Assembly: GCA_036563645.1 (NCBI GenBank)
Contig: DATCMA010000038.1
Coordinates: 1-11,514 of the forward strand
Length of the DNA stretch: 11,514 nucleotides
Direction of reading: 5' to 3'
DNA from: DATCMA01 sp036563645
GTDB taxonomy: Bacteria; Actinomycetota; Actinomycetes; Mycobacteriales; Micromonosporaceae
In this document: positions 1-7,184 of the stretch, in pieces
Layout: every line of letters begins with the position of its first letter
How positions within the stretch are numbered: the first letter of the stretch is position 1
Program-made: the position numbers and the translations under genes
The notes under the pieces: model-generated
What the model was told of the DNA's origin: nothing
The model's database searches: none
What the model saw: only the letters and a program-made list of their open reading frames with translations

Positions 1-1104
1 TTGCGCACCTGGGCGGTCAGGTTCGACGCCATCGAATTGACGTTGTCCGTCAAATCCCGCCAGATGCCGGCCACACCCGGCACCACCGCCTGACCACCCA
101 ACTTCCCCTCAGTACCCACCTCCCGCGCAACCCGCGTCACCTCAGCCGCGAACGCCGACAGCTGATCCACCATCGTGTTCACGGTGTTCTTCAGCTCAAG
201 AATCTCCCCCTGCGCATCGACAGTGATCTTCTGCGACAGATCGCCCTTGGCGACCGCGGTCGTCACCGAGGCGATGTTGCGCACCTGCGAGGTGAGGTTG
301 CCGGCGAGCCGGTTGACGTTCTCGGTCAGATCGCGCCAGGTGCCCGACAGGCCGCGGACCTGGGCCTGGCCGCCCAGCTTCCCTTCGACGCCGACCTCCC
401 GCGCCACGCGAATGACCTCGTCGGCGAAGGCCGAGAGCTGATCCACCATCGTGTTGACGGTGTTCTTGAGCTCAAGAATCTCGCCTTGCGCCGCCACCGT
501 GATCTTCTGCGACAGGTCACCGCGGGCCACCGCCGTCGACACCTGCGCGATATTGCGCACCTGGGCGGTCAGGTTCGACGCCATCGAATTGACGTTGTCC
601 GTCAAGTCCTTCCACGTGCCGGCCACGCCCGGCACCACCGCCTGACCGCCCAGCTTCCCCTCGGTGCCCACCTCTCGGGCCACCCGAATGACCTCGGTGG
701 CGAACAGCCGGAGGGTGTCGGTGAGCATGTTCATGGTGTCGGCGAGCTCCGCCACCTCGCCCTTCGCCGACACGGTGATCTTCTGTGAGAGATCCCCTCG
801 CGCGACCGCGGTGGCCACGTGAGAGATCGACCGCACCTGGTGGGTGAGGTTCGACGCCATCGTGTTCACCGCGTCGGTCAGGTCGCGCCACGTGCCCGAC
901 ACCCCCCGTACGTCGGCCTGGCCACCGAGCTTGCCCTCGGTGCCCACCTCCCGCGCGACCCGAATGACTTCGTCGGCGAACGACGACAGCTGGTCGACCA
1001 TCGTGTTCACCGTCCGCCCGATCTGCAGGAACTCTCCCCGCAGCGGCCGACCGTCGATCTCCAGCGCCATATGCTGGGAGAGATCACCCTCCGCCACCGC
1101 CGCG
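1..1104 (-). repeat. Tandem 276-bp coding repeats (HAMP units)
   Basis: Equivalent positions recur at 1, 277, 553 and 829, an exact period of 276 bp (92 codons) inside the kinase gene. Alternate units are closest: bases 1-53 and 553-605 are identical, including third codon positions, while the unit at 277 differs at many sites. The array continues left past the window edge. The more diverged first units of the protein lie at about 1105-1400. Confidence 0.85.
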
Positions 1105-1457
1105 ATGACTCGAGCGATCTCCGTCGTCGGGCGAGCGAGGTCGTCAATGAGACTGTTGATCGCCTTCTGCCCCTCAGCCCACGCGCCGTCGTACCCCTCC
1201 TCGTCGAGACGCTCGGTGAGTCGACCCTCGCGGCCGACGATGCGGCTGATGCGGCGCAGGTCCTGGAGCTGTCGCTCCTGGAGCGACACGACGTCGTTGA
1301 AGGCGTCGGCCAGCTCCCCCGCGAGCCCCGACCAGCGCGGCAATCGCACCTTGAGGTCGCCTCGCCGGACCCGCCGCAGCGCCTCGGTAAGCTCGCGGAG
1401 CAGCGCCGCGTCCGATTCCGTCCGCACGGCAGCCGAAGCCTCGTTCGCCCTGGTCAT
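1..1457 (-). CDS. Multi-HAMP sensor histidine kinase, OsaA-like, N-terminal part (cut by window edge)
   Basis: The reading frame is open from the start codon to the window edge, giving 485 visible residues and no stop, so the C-terminal half (expected DHp, ATPase and probably receiver domains) is outside. The visible part is a run of HAMP units, each with a G-D-L motif: Asp at about residues 34 (degenerate unit), 125, 222, 314 and 406. The last units repeat every 92 residues (276 bp), and one is 97 residues. There is no signal peptide or membrane span, so the sensor is probably cytosolic, as in fungal group III (Nik1/Os-1) kinases and Streptomyces OsaA, where the HAMP array senses osmotic change. 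It is divergent from the OsaC-like gene, which supports the OsaA assignment. The chosen ATG has GAGGAG just upstream. In-frame ATGs at 1493 and 1496, with GAGGGG upstream, are serious alternatives and would add 12-13 residues. Family is seen; the osmotic role is inferred. Confidence 0.9.
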   Translation of the reverse strand, partial: MTRANEASAAVRTESDAALLRELTEALRRVRRGDLKVRLPRWSGLAGELADAFNDVVSLQERQLQDLRRISRIVGREGRLTERLDEEGYDGAWAEGQKAINSLIDDLARPTTEIARVIAAVAEGDLSQHMALEIDGRPLRGEFLQIGRTVNTMVDQLSSFADEVIRVAREVGTEGKLGGQADVRGVSGTWRDLTDAVNTMASNLTHQVRSISHVATAVARGDLSQKITVSAKGEVAELADTMNMLTDTLRLFATEVIRVAREVGTEGKLGGQAVVPGVAGTWKDLTDNVNSMASNLTAQVRNIAQVSTAVARGDLSQKITVAAQGEILELKNTVNTMVDQLSAFADEVIRVAREVGVEGKLGGQAQVRGLSGTWRDLTENVNRLAGNLTSQVRNIASVTTAVAKGDLSQKITVDAQGEILELKNTVNTMVDQLSAFAAEVTRVAREVGTEGKLGGQAVVPGVAGIWRDLTDNVNSMASNLTAQVR

Positions 1458-1577
1458 CGCTCCTCGCTCTCCGCAGGTACTGGGCTTCCCCATCATTGCC
1501 CCTCACCAGTGCGGACGCGAGCGTGCGCGCGCAGAGCGGACACGGCGTGCGGGGTTGGAACATTGGGCCTAGGCAGT

Positions 1578-1582
1578 GGAGG
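1578..1582 (+). promoter_or_regulatory. Shine-Dalgarno site of the OsaC-like gene
   Basis: GGAGG lies nine bases before GTG 1592 and directly against ATG 1583. A ribosome bound here fits the GTG better, and this decides the start chosen for the downstream gene. Confidence 0.6.
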
Positions 1583-1591
1583 ATGCACAAC

Positions 1592-3709
1592 GTGTCAGGC
1601 GAGGCCGGCCGCGACCCGGTACGCGGCGCACACGAGCACGTCCGGCACGTACGCCTCCCGGCTGACCGGCGTACACCGGCGACAGCGCGGGCGATCGTGC
1701 GTTCGATCCTGACCGAGGCGGGGCTGCACGAGCTCCTCAACGAGGCCCTGCTCCTCACCACCGAACTGTCCACCAACGCGGTGGTGCACGCCGGCACCGA
1801 GCTGGACATCGAGGTCATGGTGGATCCCGACGGCCTCACCGTGACCGTCACCGACTTCGCCGCCGGGCCAATCGAGCAGGTGTTCACGCGCTCCGCTCCC
1901 AAATCGACCGACGTCGCCGACGCCACCGACGTCGCGGAGCGCGGCCGCGGCCTGCTCCTCGTCGACCACTTCGCCAGCCGGTGGGGCACCACCCACCTGC
2001 CGACCGGCAAGGGAGTGTGGTTCCGGCTCGACCGCCCCTCAGCGCGCGCCAAACCGCAGACAGAGAAAAAGGTGGTCCCCGACCCGGCCACCCCGACCAA
2101 GGCGCCGATCACCTCCATGCCCAGCGCCCGCGCGCTCACCGAGCTCCTCCAACTGGCGCCCGAACCGTATGCCGACGATCCCCTCACCGAGTTCGCCAGC
2201 AAACTCCTCACCCGAGTCGCGGAGCTGGTCGGGGCCGCGGGTGGCGCGATCCGGCTCGACCGCGGGGACGGCACCGGCCCGCAGGTGCTCGCCCGCTACG
2301 GCCGCCATCCCCGCCCCAACGACAAGCTGTTGCGGGTCCCGCTCTCGGTGAATCACCCGTACTCCGCCGAGCTGGAACTCGACGTCGCCCCATCGGAGTA
2401 CGCCGAACCCCTGGCCGAGCTCGTCGCCGAACGGCTCTCGCTGCACATCGAGAACGACCGGCTCCGCCGGATGGACCTGCGGCGCCAAGCCTGGCTGACC
2501 TTCCTCGCCGAGGCGAGCGAGTTGCTCGCCCAATCCCTCGACGTCGCGCTCACGCTGGCGCTCATCCCACAGCTGGTCGTGCCGCGCTTGGGCCAGTGGT
2601 GCGCGGTGCACACCGCCGACGAGTGGGGCCGCCTCGAGCTCGCCGCGGTCACCCACAGCGACGAGTCGATGCTGCCGGAACTCCACGCGCTGCTCAAAGA
2701 GTCCGGCCCGGAGTCGGTGCTCGCCCGGCTGCGGGAGGCCTCGGACGCCGGCTCGCAGGTGCCGATCGGCGCTCCCCTGGAAGGGCTGGCCATGCCCCTC
2801 GTGGCGCGGGGGCAGCGGCTCGGCACGCTCACCGTGGGCCGTCCCCACCGGAACCGCCACGACCCCGACGAGATCGCCGTCCTGGAGGATGTGGCGCGCC
2901 GGGCGGCCCTCGCCATCGACAACGCGCGTATCCACGACGAACGGCAGCGCGTGGCGCACACCTTGCAGCAGTCGCTGCTGCCGCCCGTGCTGCCCGTGGT
3001 CAAGGGGATGGGGTTCGCCGCGGAGTACGCCCCGACCGGCGACGCCGGCGAAGTCGGCGGCGACTTCTACGACGTCCTCACCCTTCCCGACGGCCGGTGG
3101 CTGGTGGTCATCGGGGACGTCTCCGGCAAGGGGGTGCGGGCCGCCACCGTCACCGGCTTGGTCCGCAACGTGATCCGGGTTCTCGTCGGGGATAGCAAGC
3201 CGCTGCCGGAGACGCTGTCCCGGCTCAACAGCACCCTCCTCGACCAAGGTGGCGGGCACTACTGCACGCTCGCCCTCGCGGCGGTGCGGCGCGCCCCCCA
3301 CGGCCGACTCGCCGTCGACCTCTACCTCGCCGGGCACGAGCGGCCCGTGCTGCTGCGGGCGACCGGGCCCGCCGAGTTCGTCGGGGCAGGGGGCACCGCG
3401 CTCGGCCTGCTCGACAAGGTCTCCACCCCCGTGGAGCAGGTGCTGCTGGAGCCCGGCGACGCCCTGATCTTCTACACCGATGGCGTGACGGAGCGGCGGC
3501 GAGGCCGGGAGCTGTTCGGGCTCGAGCGGCTGCGGCGCGCCGCGGCGCGGCTCGCCGGCTGCTCGGCTGACGTGATCGCCGCGCGGCTGCGCACCACGAC
3601 GCTCAGCTTCTCGCCCGATCCGCCCCGCGACGACATCGCGATCCTCGTGTTGCGGAACGAGTCCGGTCAGGACGGGCGCCAAGAGCCGCAACCAGACCGC
3701 GCGGCCTGA
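1592..3709 (+). CDS. osaC: OsaC-like dual regulator: RsbW-type kinase, GAF sensor region, SpoIIE/PP2C phosphatase
   Basis: A 705-residue soluble protein with three parts. Residues about 17-155 are an RsbW/SpoIIAB-type ATPase (HATPase_c_2): N-box E58..N62, G1 box D88, G2 box G118-R-G120. Residues about 180-455 hold two sensor-like segments; the second (about 298-455) resembles GAF, and the first may be a diverged PAS or GAF. Residues about 460-700 are a PP2C phosphatase with metal ligands intact: GGDFYD (489-494), GDVSGKG (508-514), TDG (D630) and DD (680-681). Such proteins phosphorylate or dephosphorylate STAS anti-anti-sigma factors and so free or sequester a stress sigma factor. The kinase-first order plus a divergent multi-HAMP kinase matches S. 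coelicolor OsaC/OsaA (recalled, not searched). The GTG start at 1592 has GGAGG nine bases upstream; an ATG at 1583 abuts that GGAGG and is less likely, and a TTG at 1496 is in frame. The symbol is by analogy. Confidence 0.9.
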   Translation: MSGEAGRDPVRGAHEHVRHVRLPADRRTPATARAIVRSILTEAGLHELLNEALLLTTELSTNAVVHAGTELDIEVMVDPDGLTVTVTDFAAGPIEQVFTRSAPKSTDVADATDVAERGRGLLLVDHFASRWGTTHLPTGKGVWFRLDRPSARAKPQTEKKVVPDPATPTKAPITSMPSARALTELLQLAPEPYADDPLTEFASKLLTRVAELVGAAGGAIRLDRGDGTGPQVLARYGRHPRPNDKLLRVPLSVNHPYSAELELDVAPSEYAEPLAELVAERLSLHIENDRLRRMDLRRQAWLTFLAEASELLAQSLDVALTLALIPQLVVPRLGQWCAVHTADEWGRLELAAVTHSDESMLPELHALLKESGPESVLARLREASDAGSQVPIGAPLEGLAMPLVARGQRLGTLTVGRPHRNRHDPDEIAVLEDVARRAALAIDNARIHDERQRVAHTLQQSLLPPVLPVVKGMGFAAEYAPTGDAGEVGGDFYDVLTLPDGRWLVVIGDVSGKGVRAATVTGLVRNVIRVLVGDSKPLPETLSRLNSTLLDQGGGHYCTLALAAVRRAPHGRLAVDLYLAGHERPVLLRATGPAEFVGAGGTALGLLDKVSTPVEQVLLEPGDALIFYTDGVTERRRGRELFGLERLRRAAARLAGCSADVIAARLRTTTLSFSPDPPRDDIAILVLRNESGQDGRQEPQPDRAA

Positions 3710-3796
3710 CCCGCCGCCGCCCGCTCCCCACGGGTGACCGCTCGTCAGCCACGTACCGGACAGGCGGGACGGACGCGACGCGTGGGGACGCGGCTC

Positions 3797-3809
3797 GTTA
3801 CCCGGTAAC
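3797..3809. repeat. Palindrome abutting the oligopeptidase B start
   Basis: GTTACC-C-GGTAAC is a perfect inverted repeat of 6 + 1 + 6 bases ending one base before the GTG at 3810. Its position would suit an operator or a translation-control site, but the arms are short and chance is not excluded. Confidence 0.4.
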
Positions 3810-5906
3810 GTGACCGGGGTGACGAGCGACAACTCTCCGACCCCACCGATCGCCAAACGGGTGCCCACCGAACGAACCCACCACGGCGACACCGTCATCG
3901 ACGAGTACGCGTGGCTGGCGAACAAAGACGACCCGGACACCTTGGCGTATCTCAAGGCGGAAAACGAGTACGCGGAGGCGATGACCGCGCACCTCGCGCC
4001 CCTCCGCGAGACGCTCTTCGCCGAGATCAAACGCCGGACACAGGAGACGGACCTCTCGGTCCCCACCCGGAAGGGCGGCTACTGGTACTACACCCGCACC
4101 GTGGAGGGTCAGCAGTACCCGATCTACTGCCGGCGCGTCGTCCACGACGGGGAAACCGAGCCGCCGCTGCCCGCCGACGGCGCGCCGCTGCCGGGTGAGG
4201 AGATTCTGCTCGACTGCAACGCCCTCGCCGAGGGGCACGAGTTCTTCGCGCTCGGCACCTTCGACGTCAGCCCGGATGGTCGGCTGCTGGCGTACTCCAC
4301 GGACGTCGTCGGCGACGAGCGGTTCACGCTGCGGGTGAAGGATCTCGAAACCGGGACCGTGCTCGCCGACGAGATACCCGGCGCGTTCTACGGCAGCGCC
4401 TGGTCCGCCGACGGATCGTTCCTGTTCTACGTCACAGTGGACGACGCGTGGCGGCCGTACCGGGTGTGGCGGCACCGCTTGGGCGCGCCCCGGGAGGAGG
4501 ATGTCCTCGTCTACGAGGAGACCGACGAGCGCTTCTGGGTGGGTGTCGAGCTCAGCCGCTCGGAGAAGTTCATCTTCATCAGGACAGCCAGCGCCATCAC
4601 GAGCGAGGTGTGGGTGATCCCGGCGGAGAATCCGACCGGTGAGCCCACGCTGATTCGGGAGCGGCGGCACGGCGTCGAGTACTCCGTGGAGCACCACGGG
4701 CACCGCTTCCTCATCCTGCACAACGACGGCGCCGAGGACTTCGCGCTCGCCTACACCTCGGCGGACAACCCCGGCGACTGGATTCCGCTCATCGAGCACA
4801 CCCCGGGGGTGCGGCTTGAGGCGGTGGACGCGTTCGCGCACCACGTCGTCGTCTCGCTCCGCAAAGACGGGCTGACCGGGCTGCGGGTCCTCACCGTCGG
4901 TAGCACGGAGCCGTACGACATCGAATTCCCCGAGCCGATCTACACGGTCAGCCTGGACAGCAACCCCGAGTACGACACCACCACGATCCGCCTGCGCTAC
5001 TGCTCGCTCGTCACTCCCGACTCGATCTACGACTACGACCTCGTCACGCGGGAGCTGACGCTGCGCAAGCGCACCCCGGTGCTGGGCGACTTCGATCCCC
5101 AGAACTACGAGCAGCACCGGGAATGGGCGATCGCCGACGACGGCACCCGCGTGCCGATCTCCCTGGTGTGTCGCCGCGGCACGCCCCGCGACGGCTCCGC
5201 CCCGTGCCTGCTCTACGGGTACGGCTCCTACGAGTCCAGTTCGGACCCGTGGTTTTCCATCTCCCGCCTCTCCCTGCTGGACCGGGGCATGATCTTCGCG
5301 ATCGCGCACGTGCGCGGCGGTGGCGAGCTGGGGCGCCGGTGGTACGAGAGCGGCAAGCTCCTCGCCAAGAAGAACACCTTCACGGACTTCATCGCGGTCG
5401 CCCGGCACCTCGTCCAGTCGGGGTGGACGTCGGCTGACAAGCTGGTCGCGCGGGGCGGGTCGGCGGGCGGTCTGCTCATGGGCGCGGTCGCCAACCTCGC
5501 CCCGGACGCGTTCGCCGGCATCATCGCCCAGGTCCCCTTCGTCGACGCGCTCAACACGATCCTCAACCCGTCCCTGCCGTTGACGGTGACGGAGTGGGAG
5601 GAGTGGGGCAATCCGCTCGAGGACCCCGACGTGTACACCTACATGAAGTCGTACAGCCCGTACGAGAACGTCTCGGCGCAGAAGTACCCGCCGATCCTCG
5701 CGATGACCAGCCTGAACGACACGCGGGTGCTGTACCACGAGCCGGCGAAGTGGATCGCGCGGCTACGCGCGGTCGCCCCGGACGGGCACTACCTCCTCAA
5801 GACCGAGATGGAGGCCGGGCACGGCGGTCCCAGCGGCCGGTACAACGCGTGGCGTGAGGAGGCGTTCATCAACGCCTGGACGCTCGACCGAGTCGGACTC
5901 GCCTGA
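3810..5906 (+). CDS. ptrB: Oligopeptidase B (S9A serine peptidase)
   Basis: A 698-residue cytosolic serine peptidase, close in length to E. coli PtrB (686). This family cleaves short peptides after Lys or Arg; an N-terminal beta-propeller excludes folded proteins. The N-terminus has the family signature H-G-D-T-x-I-D-E-Y-x-W-L near residues 25-36. The catalytic triad is visible: Ser551 in GGSAGG, Asp637 in LNDTRV and His671 in EAGHGG. The segment EWEEWGNP (Glu595, Glu597, Glu598) matches the oligopeptidase B segment whose acidic residues bind the basic P1 side chain, which argues against a prolyl oligopeptidase. No signal peptide is seen. The GTG at 3810 has no clear Shine-Dalgarno; a second GTG at 3819 is possible, and both sit just after a palindrome. 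It looks monocistronic: it begins 100 bp after the OsaC-like gene and ends before a strong stem-loop. No link to the signalling genes is evident. Confidence 0.95.
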   Translation: MTGVTSDNSPTPPIAKRVPTERTHHGDTVIDEYAWLANKDDPDTLAYLKAENEYAEAMTAHLAPLRETLFAEIKRRTQETDLSVPTRKGGYWYYTRTVEGQQYPIYCRRVVHDGETEPPLPADGAPLPGEEILLDCNALAEGHEFFALGTFDVSPDGRLLAYSTDVVGDERFTLRVKDLETGTVLADEIPGAFYGSAWSADGSFLFYVTVDDAWRPYRVWRHRLGAPREEDVLVYEETDERFWVGVELSRSEKFIFIRTASAITSEVWVIPAENPTGEPTLIRERRHGVEYSVEHHGHRFLILHNDGAEDFALAYTSADNPGDWIPLIEHTPGVRLEAVDAFAHHVVVSLRKDGLTGLRVLTVGSTEPYDIEFPEPIYTVSLDSNPEYDTTTIRLRYCSLVTPDSIYDYDLVTRELTLRKRTPVLGDFDPQNYEQHREWAIADDGTRVPISLVCRRGTPRDGSAPCLLYGYGSYESSSDPWFSISRLSLLDRGMIFAIAHVRGGGELGRRWYESGKLLAKKNTFTDFIAVARHLVQSGWTSADKLVARGGSAGGLLMGAVANLAPDAFAGIIAQVPFVDALNTILNPSLPLTVTEWEEWGNPLEDPDVYTYMKSYSPYENVSAQKYPPILAMTSLNDTRVLYHEPAKWIARLRAVAPDGHYLLKTEMEAGHGGPSGRYNAWREEAFINAWTLDRVGLA

Positions 5907-5925
5907 TCGCCCACAGTGGGCGCCT

Positions 5926-5963
5926 GCCCGGCCGCCCTGCACTCCGACGTGGGGCGGCCGGGC
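5926..5963 (+). terminator. Stem-loop downstream of oligopeptidase B
   Basis: A perfect 12-bp inverted repeat, GCCCGGCCGCCC at 5926-5937 and GGGCGGCCGGGC at 5952-5963, with a 14-base loop, 20 bases after the stop codon. No T-tract follows, as is usual for actinomycete terminators. A shorter palindrome CGCCCAC-A-GTGGGCG at 5908-5922 precedes it, so the two may form a double structure. Confidence 0.7.
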
Positions 5964-6059
5964 TCACGCGCTCGGTCCTATTCCGCGGTGATGCCGGCCG
6001 AGCATACGGAACGAAAACCTAATATCGGGCAGAAGCGTCATGCGACTCGACGGAGTGCG

Positions 6060-6497
6060 ATGACCACGCCCGATTCCACCGGCAGCGAGCCCAACCGGCC
6101 CCACCAGCCCGGCGCCGAGCCCCCGCGACCCCCGGACTGGTCCACACCGGAGACTCCCGCCGTCGAGCCCCCGCTCAGCAGCACCGGCTCGCCGGGCCCG
6201 GTGCCCCCGCCGTACGCGCACACGCAACCGCCCTCCACTCCCCCGCCGTACCCCGGCGCCCCACCCGGCCCCCTATCGCCCGGTGCGGCGCCACGCCCGT
6301 CCGCCCGCAATACGCGCCTCGCGGTGATCCTCGCGATCGTCGCGGCGCTCGTCTTCTGCTGCTGCACCAGCGCCGCGGTCACCCTGCTCCTGTGGGGCCG
6401 AACCGCCCTGGAGAGCGTCGACACGCCGCGCTTCGTGAAACTCCACCAGACCGCCCACGACGGCCATCTGTCATTGCCCGCGCCACTCGTCCATTGA
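6060..6497 (+). CDS. Small proline-rich single-span membrane protein, function unknown
   Basis: A 145-residue protein. Residues 1-83 are proline-rich and probably disordered, with two PPPY motifs near 49-52 and 61-64. Residues 87-112 form one hydrophobic span that contains three consecutive cysteines (100-102). A 33-residue tail follows, rich in His and Leu. The Arg residues at 79, 83 and 86 before the span suggest the proline-rich part is cytoplasmic and the tail external. The ATG at 6060 has GGAG four bases upstream; an in-frame upstream start at 5916 overlaps the terminator of the previous gene and is rejected. A -10-like TAATAT lies at 6020-6025, without a good -35. This layout (Pro-rich head, one span, short tail) is common among actinomycete small membrane proteins; no specific family is recognised. 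Confidence 0.7.
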   Translation: MTTPDSTGSEPNRPHQPGAEPPRPPDWSTPETPAVEPPLSSTGSPGPVPPPYAHTQPPSTPPPYPGAPPGPLSPGAAPRPSARNTRLAVILAIVAALVFCCCTSAAVTLLLWGRTALESVDTPRFVKLHQTAHDGHLSLPAPLVH

Positions 6498-6673
6498 GGA
6501 CGTAAGAGAGCGGGAGATTCGCACGTGCTCGTGCCGCTGCTCACGGACGCGCGGGGCGGCAGGAGAGCAGGCAGCAGACCGTCCTCAGCGACTGGTTGCG
6601 CGGGTCCCTTACCGTCTCGGAAACAGCGAATGTTCTCCCTGTGCCAGACAGAGAGCCGCTAGCAGAGACTCAC

Positions 6674-6705
6674 GCGCACCGGAGATCACCTTCGGCGCGG
6701 TGCGC
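6674..6705 (+). other. Possible stem-loop in the 255-bp gap before the lipoprotein gene
   Basis: GCGCACCG (6674-6681) pairs with CGGTGCGC (6698-6705) around a 16-base loop, 47 bases upstream of the lipoprotein GTG, so it would fall in its leader. The rest of the gap 6498-6752 shows no convincing ORF, RNA gene or promoter. Confidence 0.3.
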
Positions 6706-6740
6706 CTGGGCCCGCCTGCTTCCGGTCGTTTCGTGAGCGG

Positions 6741-6746
6741 GGTGAT
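6741..6746 (+). promoter_or_regulatory. Shine-Dalgarno site of the lipoprotein gene
   Basis: GGTGAT, complementary to the AUCACC part of the 16S rRNA 3' end, lies six bases before the GTG at 6753. It supports both the reality of this small ORF and its non-ATG start. Confidence 0.55.
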
Positions 6747-6752
6747 TCCACT

Positions 6753-7133
6753 GTGGCGCGCACGGCGTTCGCGGCGCTGACCGCCCTTGTCCTGACGGTG
6801 ACACTGGCCGGATGCGCCCTCCCTCACCGCATACCGACCGCCCGTAAGACCGCACCAGCACCGACCAGATCGGCTGCGGTCGTACCCCCCGTGCCGGCAA
6901 AGAACACGACCACCGACCTGGACGACGACGATGATGATCGCGCTGAGGCAGAGGACGCCGACGACTCAACCACGGTGAAGAAGTCCAGCGGCAACGACGC
7001 CACCCGCAGGGGGTGGAAGTCGACCACCACCAGCGGCGGCTGGAGAGGGAACACCAGCTGGAAAGGGAACACCGGCAGCGGCGGGGTGAAGGTGAGCGGT
7101 GGCAGCGGAGGACGCAGCTCCGGACGCCGCTGA
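6753..7133 (+). CDS. Small secreted lipoprotein with acidic run and basic Gly/Ser-rich tail
   Basis: A 126-residue protein. Residues 1-20 form a signal peptide ending in the lipobox L18-A-G-C21, so Cys21 should be lipidated and the protein held on the outer face of the membrane. Residues 22-54 are Ala/Pro/Thr-rich, like a wall-spanning linker. Residues 55-71 are strongly acidic, with six Asp in a row (57-62). Residues 75-126 are low-complexity Gly/Ser/Thr/Trp with eleven Lys/Arg and a single Asp; the segments around W97 and W103 repeat as W-[RK]-G-N-T. The GTG start is supported by GGTGAT six bases upstream, which pairs with the 16S rRNA tail. It is convergent with the receiver-PP2C gene. No family is recognised; an envelope or ion-binding role would be a guess. 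Confidence 0.7.
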   Translation: MARTAFAALTALVLTVTLAGCALPHRIPTARKTAPAPTRSAAVVPPVPAKNTTTDLDDDDDDRAEAEDADDSTTVKKSSGNDATRRGWKSTTTSGGWRGNTSWKGNTGSGGVKVSGGSGGRSSGRR

Positions 7134-7149
7134 CCCCACCGCGGTCCCC

Positions 7150-7181
7150 GCGCCGCCTGGCCCGACGCCACCCTGCGGCGC
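7150..7181. terminator. Weak stem-loop between convergent genes
   Basis: GCGCCGC (7150-7156) and GCGGCGC (7175-7181) flank an 18-base loop in the 51-bp gap between the lipoprotein gene and the receiver-PP2C gene. It could act on both strands. The large loop makes this tentative. Confidence 0.3.
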
Positions 7182-7184
7182 CCG

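Noticed and set aside
1..1104. Regular repeats as a possible CRISPR array
   Set aside because: The period is 276 bp and the repeats are coding, matching HAMP units; there are no short repeats with unique spacers.
819..1712. 297-codon open frame on the plus strand
   Set aside because: Antisense to the HAMP kinase and running out of frame into the OsaC-like gene.
2039..4066. 675-codon open frame on the minus strand
   Set aside because: Antisense to the OsaC-like gene and the start of oligopeptidase B; it spans two genes and shows no domain.
3798..5738. 646-codon open frame on the minus strand
   Set aside because: It lies wholly opposite the oligopeptidase B gene, whose catalytic motifs prove the plus strand. 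The translation is rich in Arg, Val and Asp without domains, a typical antisense shadow in GC-rich DNA.
6008..6038. GGAAC as an ECF-sigma -35 before the proline-rich membrane protein
   Set aside because: The nearest CGTC-like -10 is more than 20 bases away, too far for known ECF spacing.
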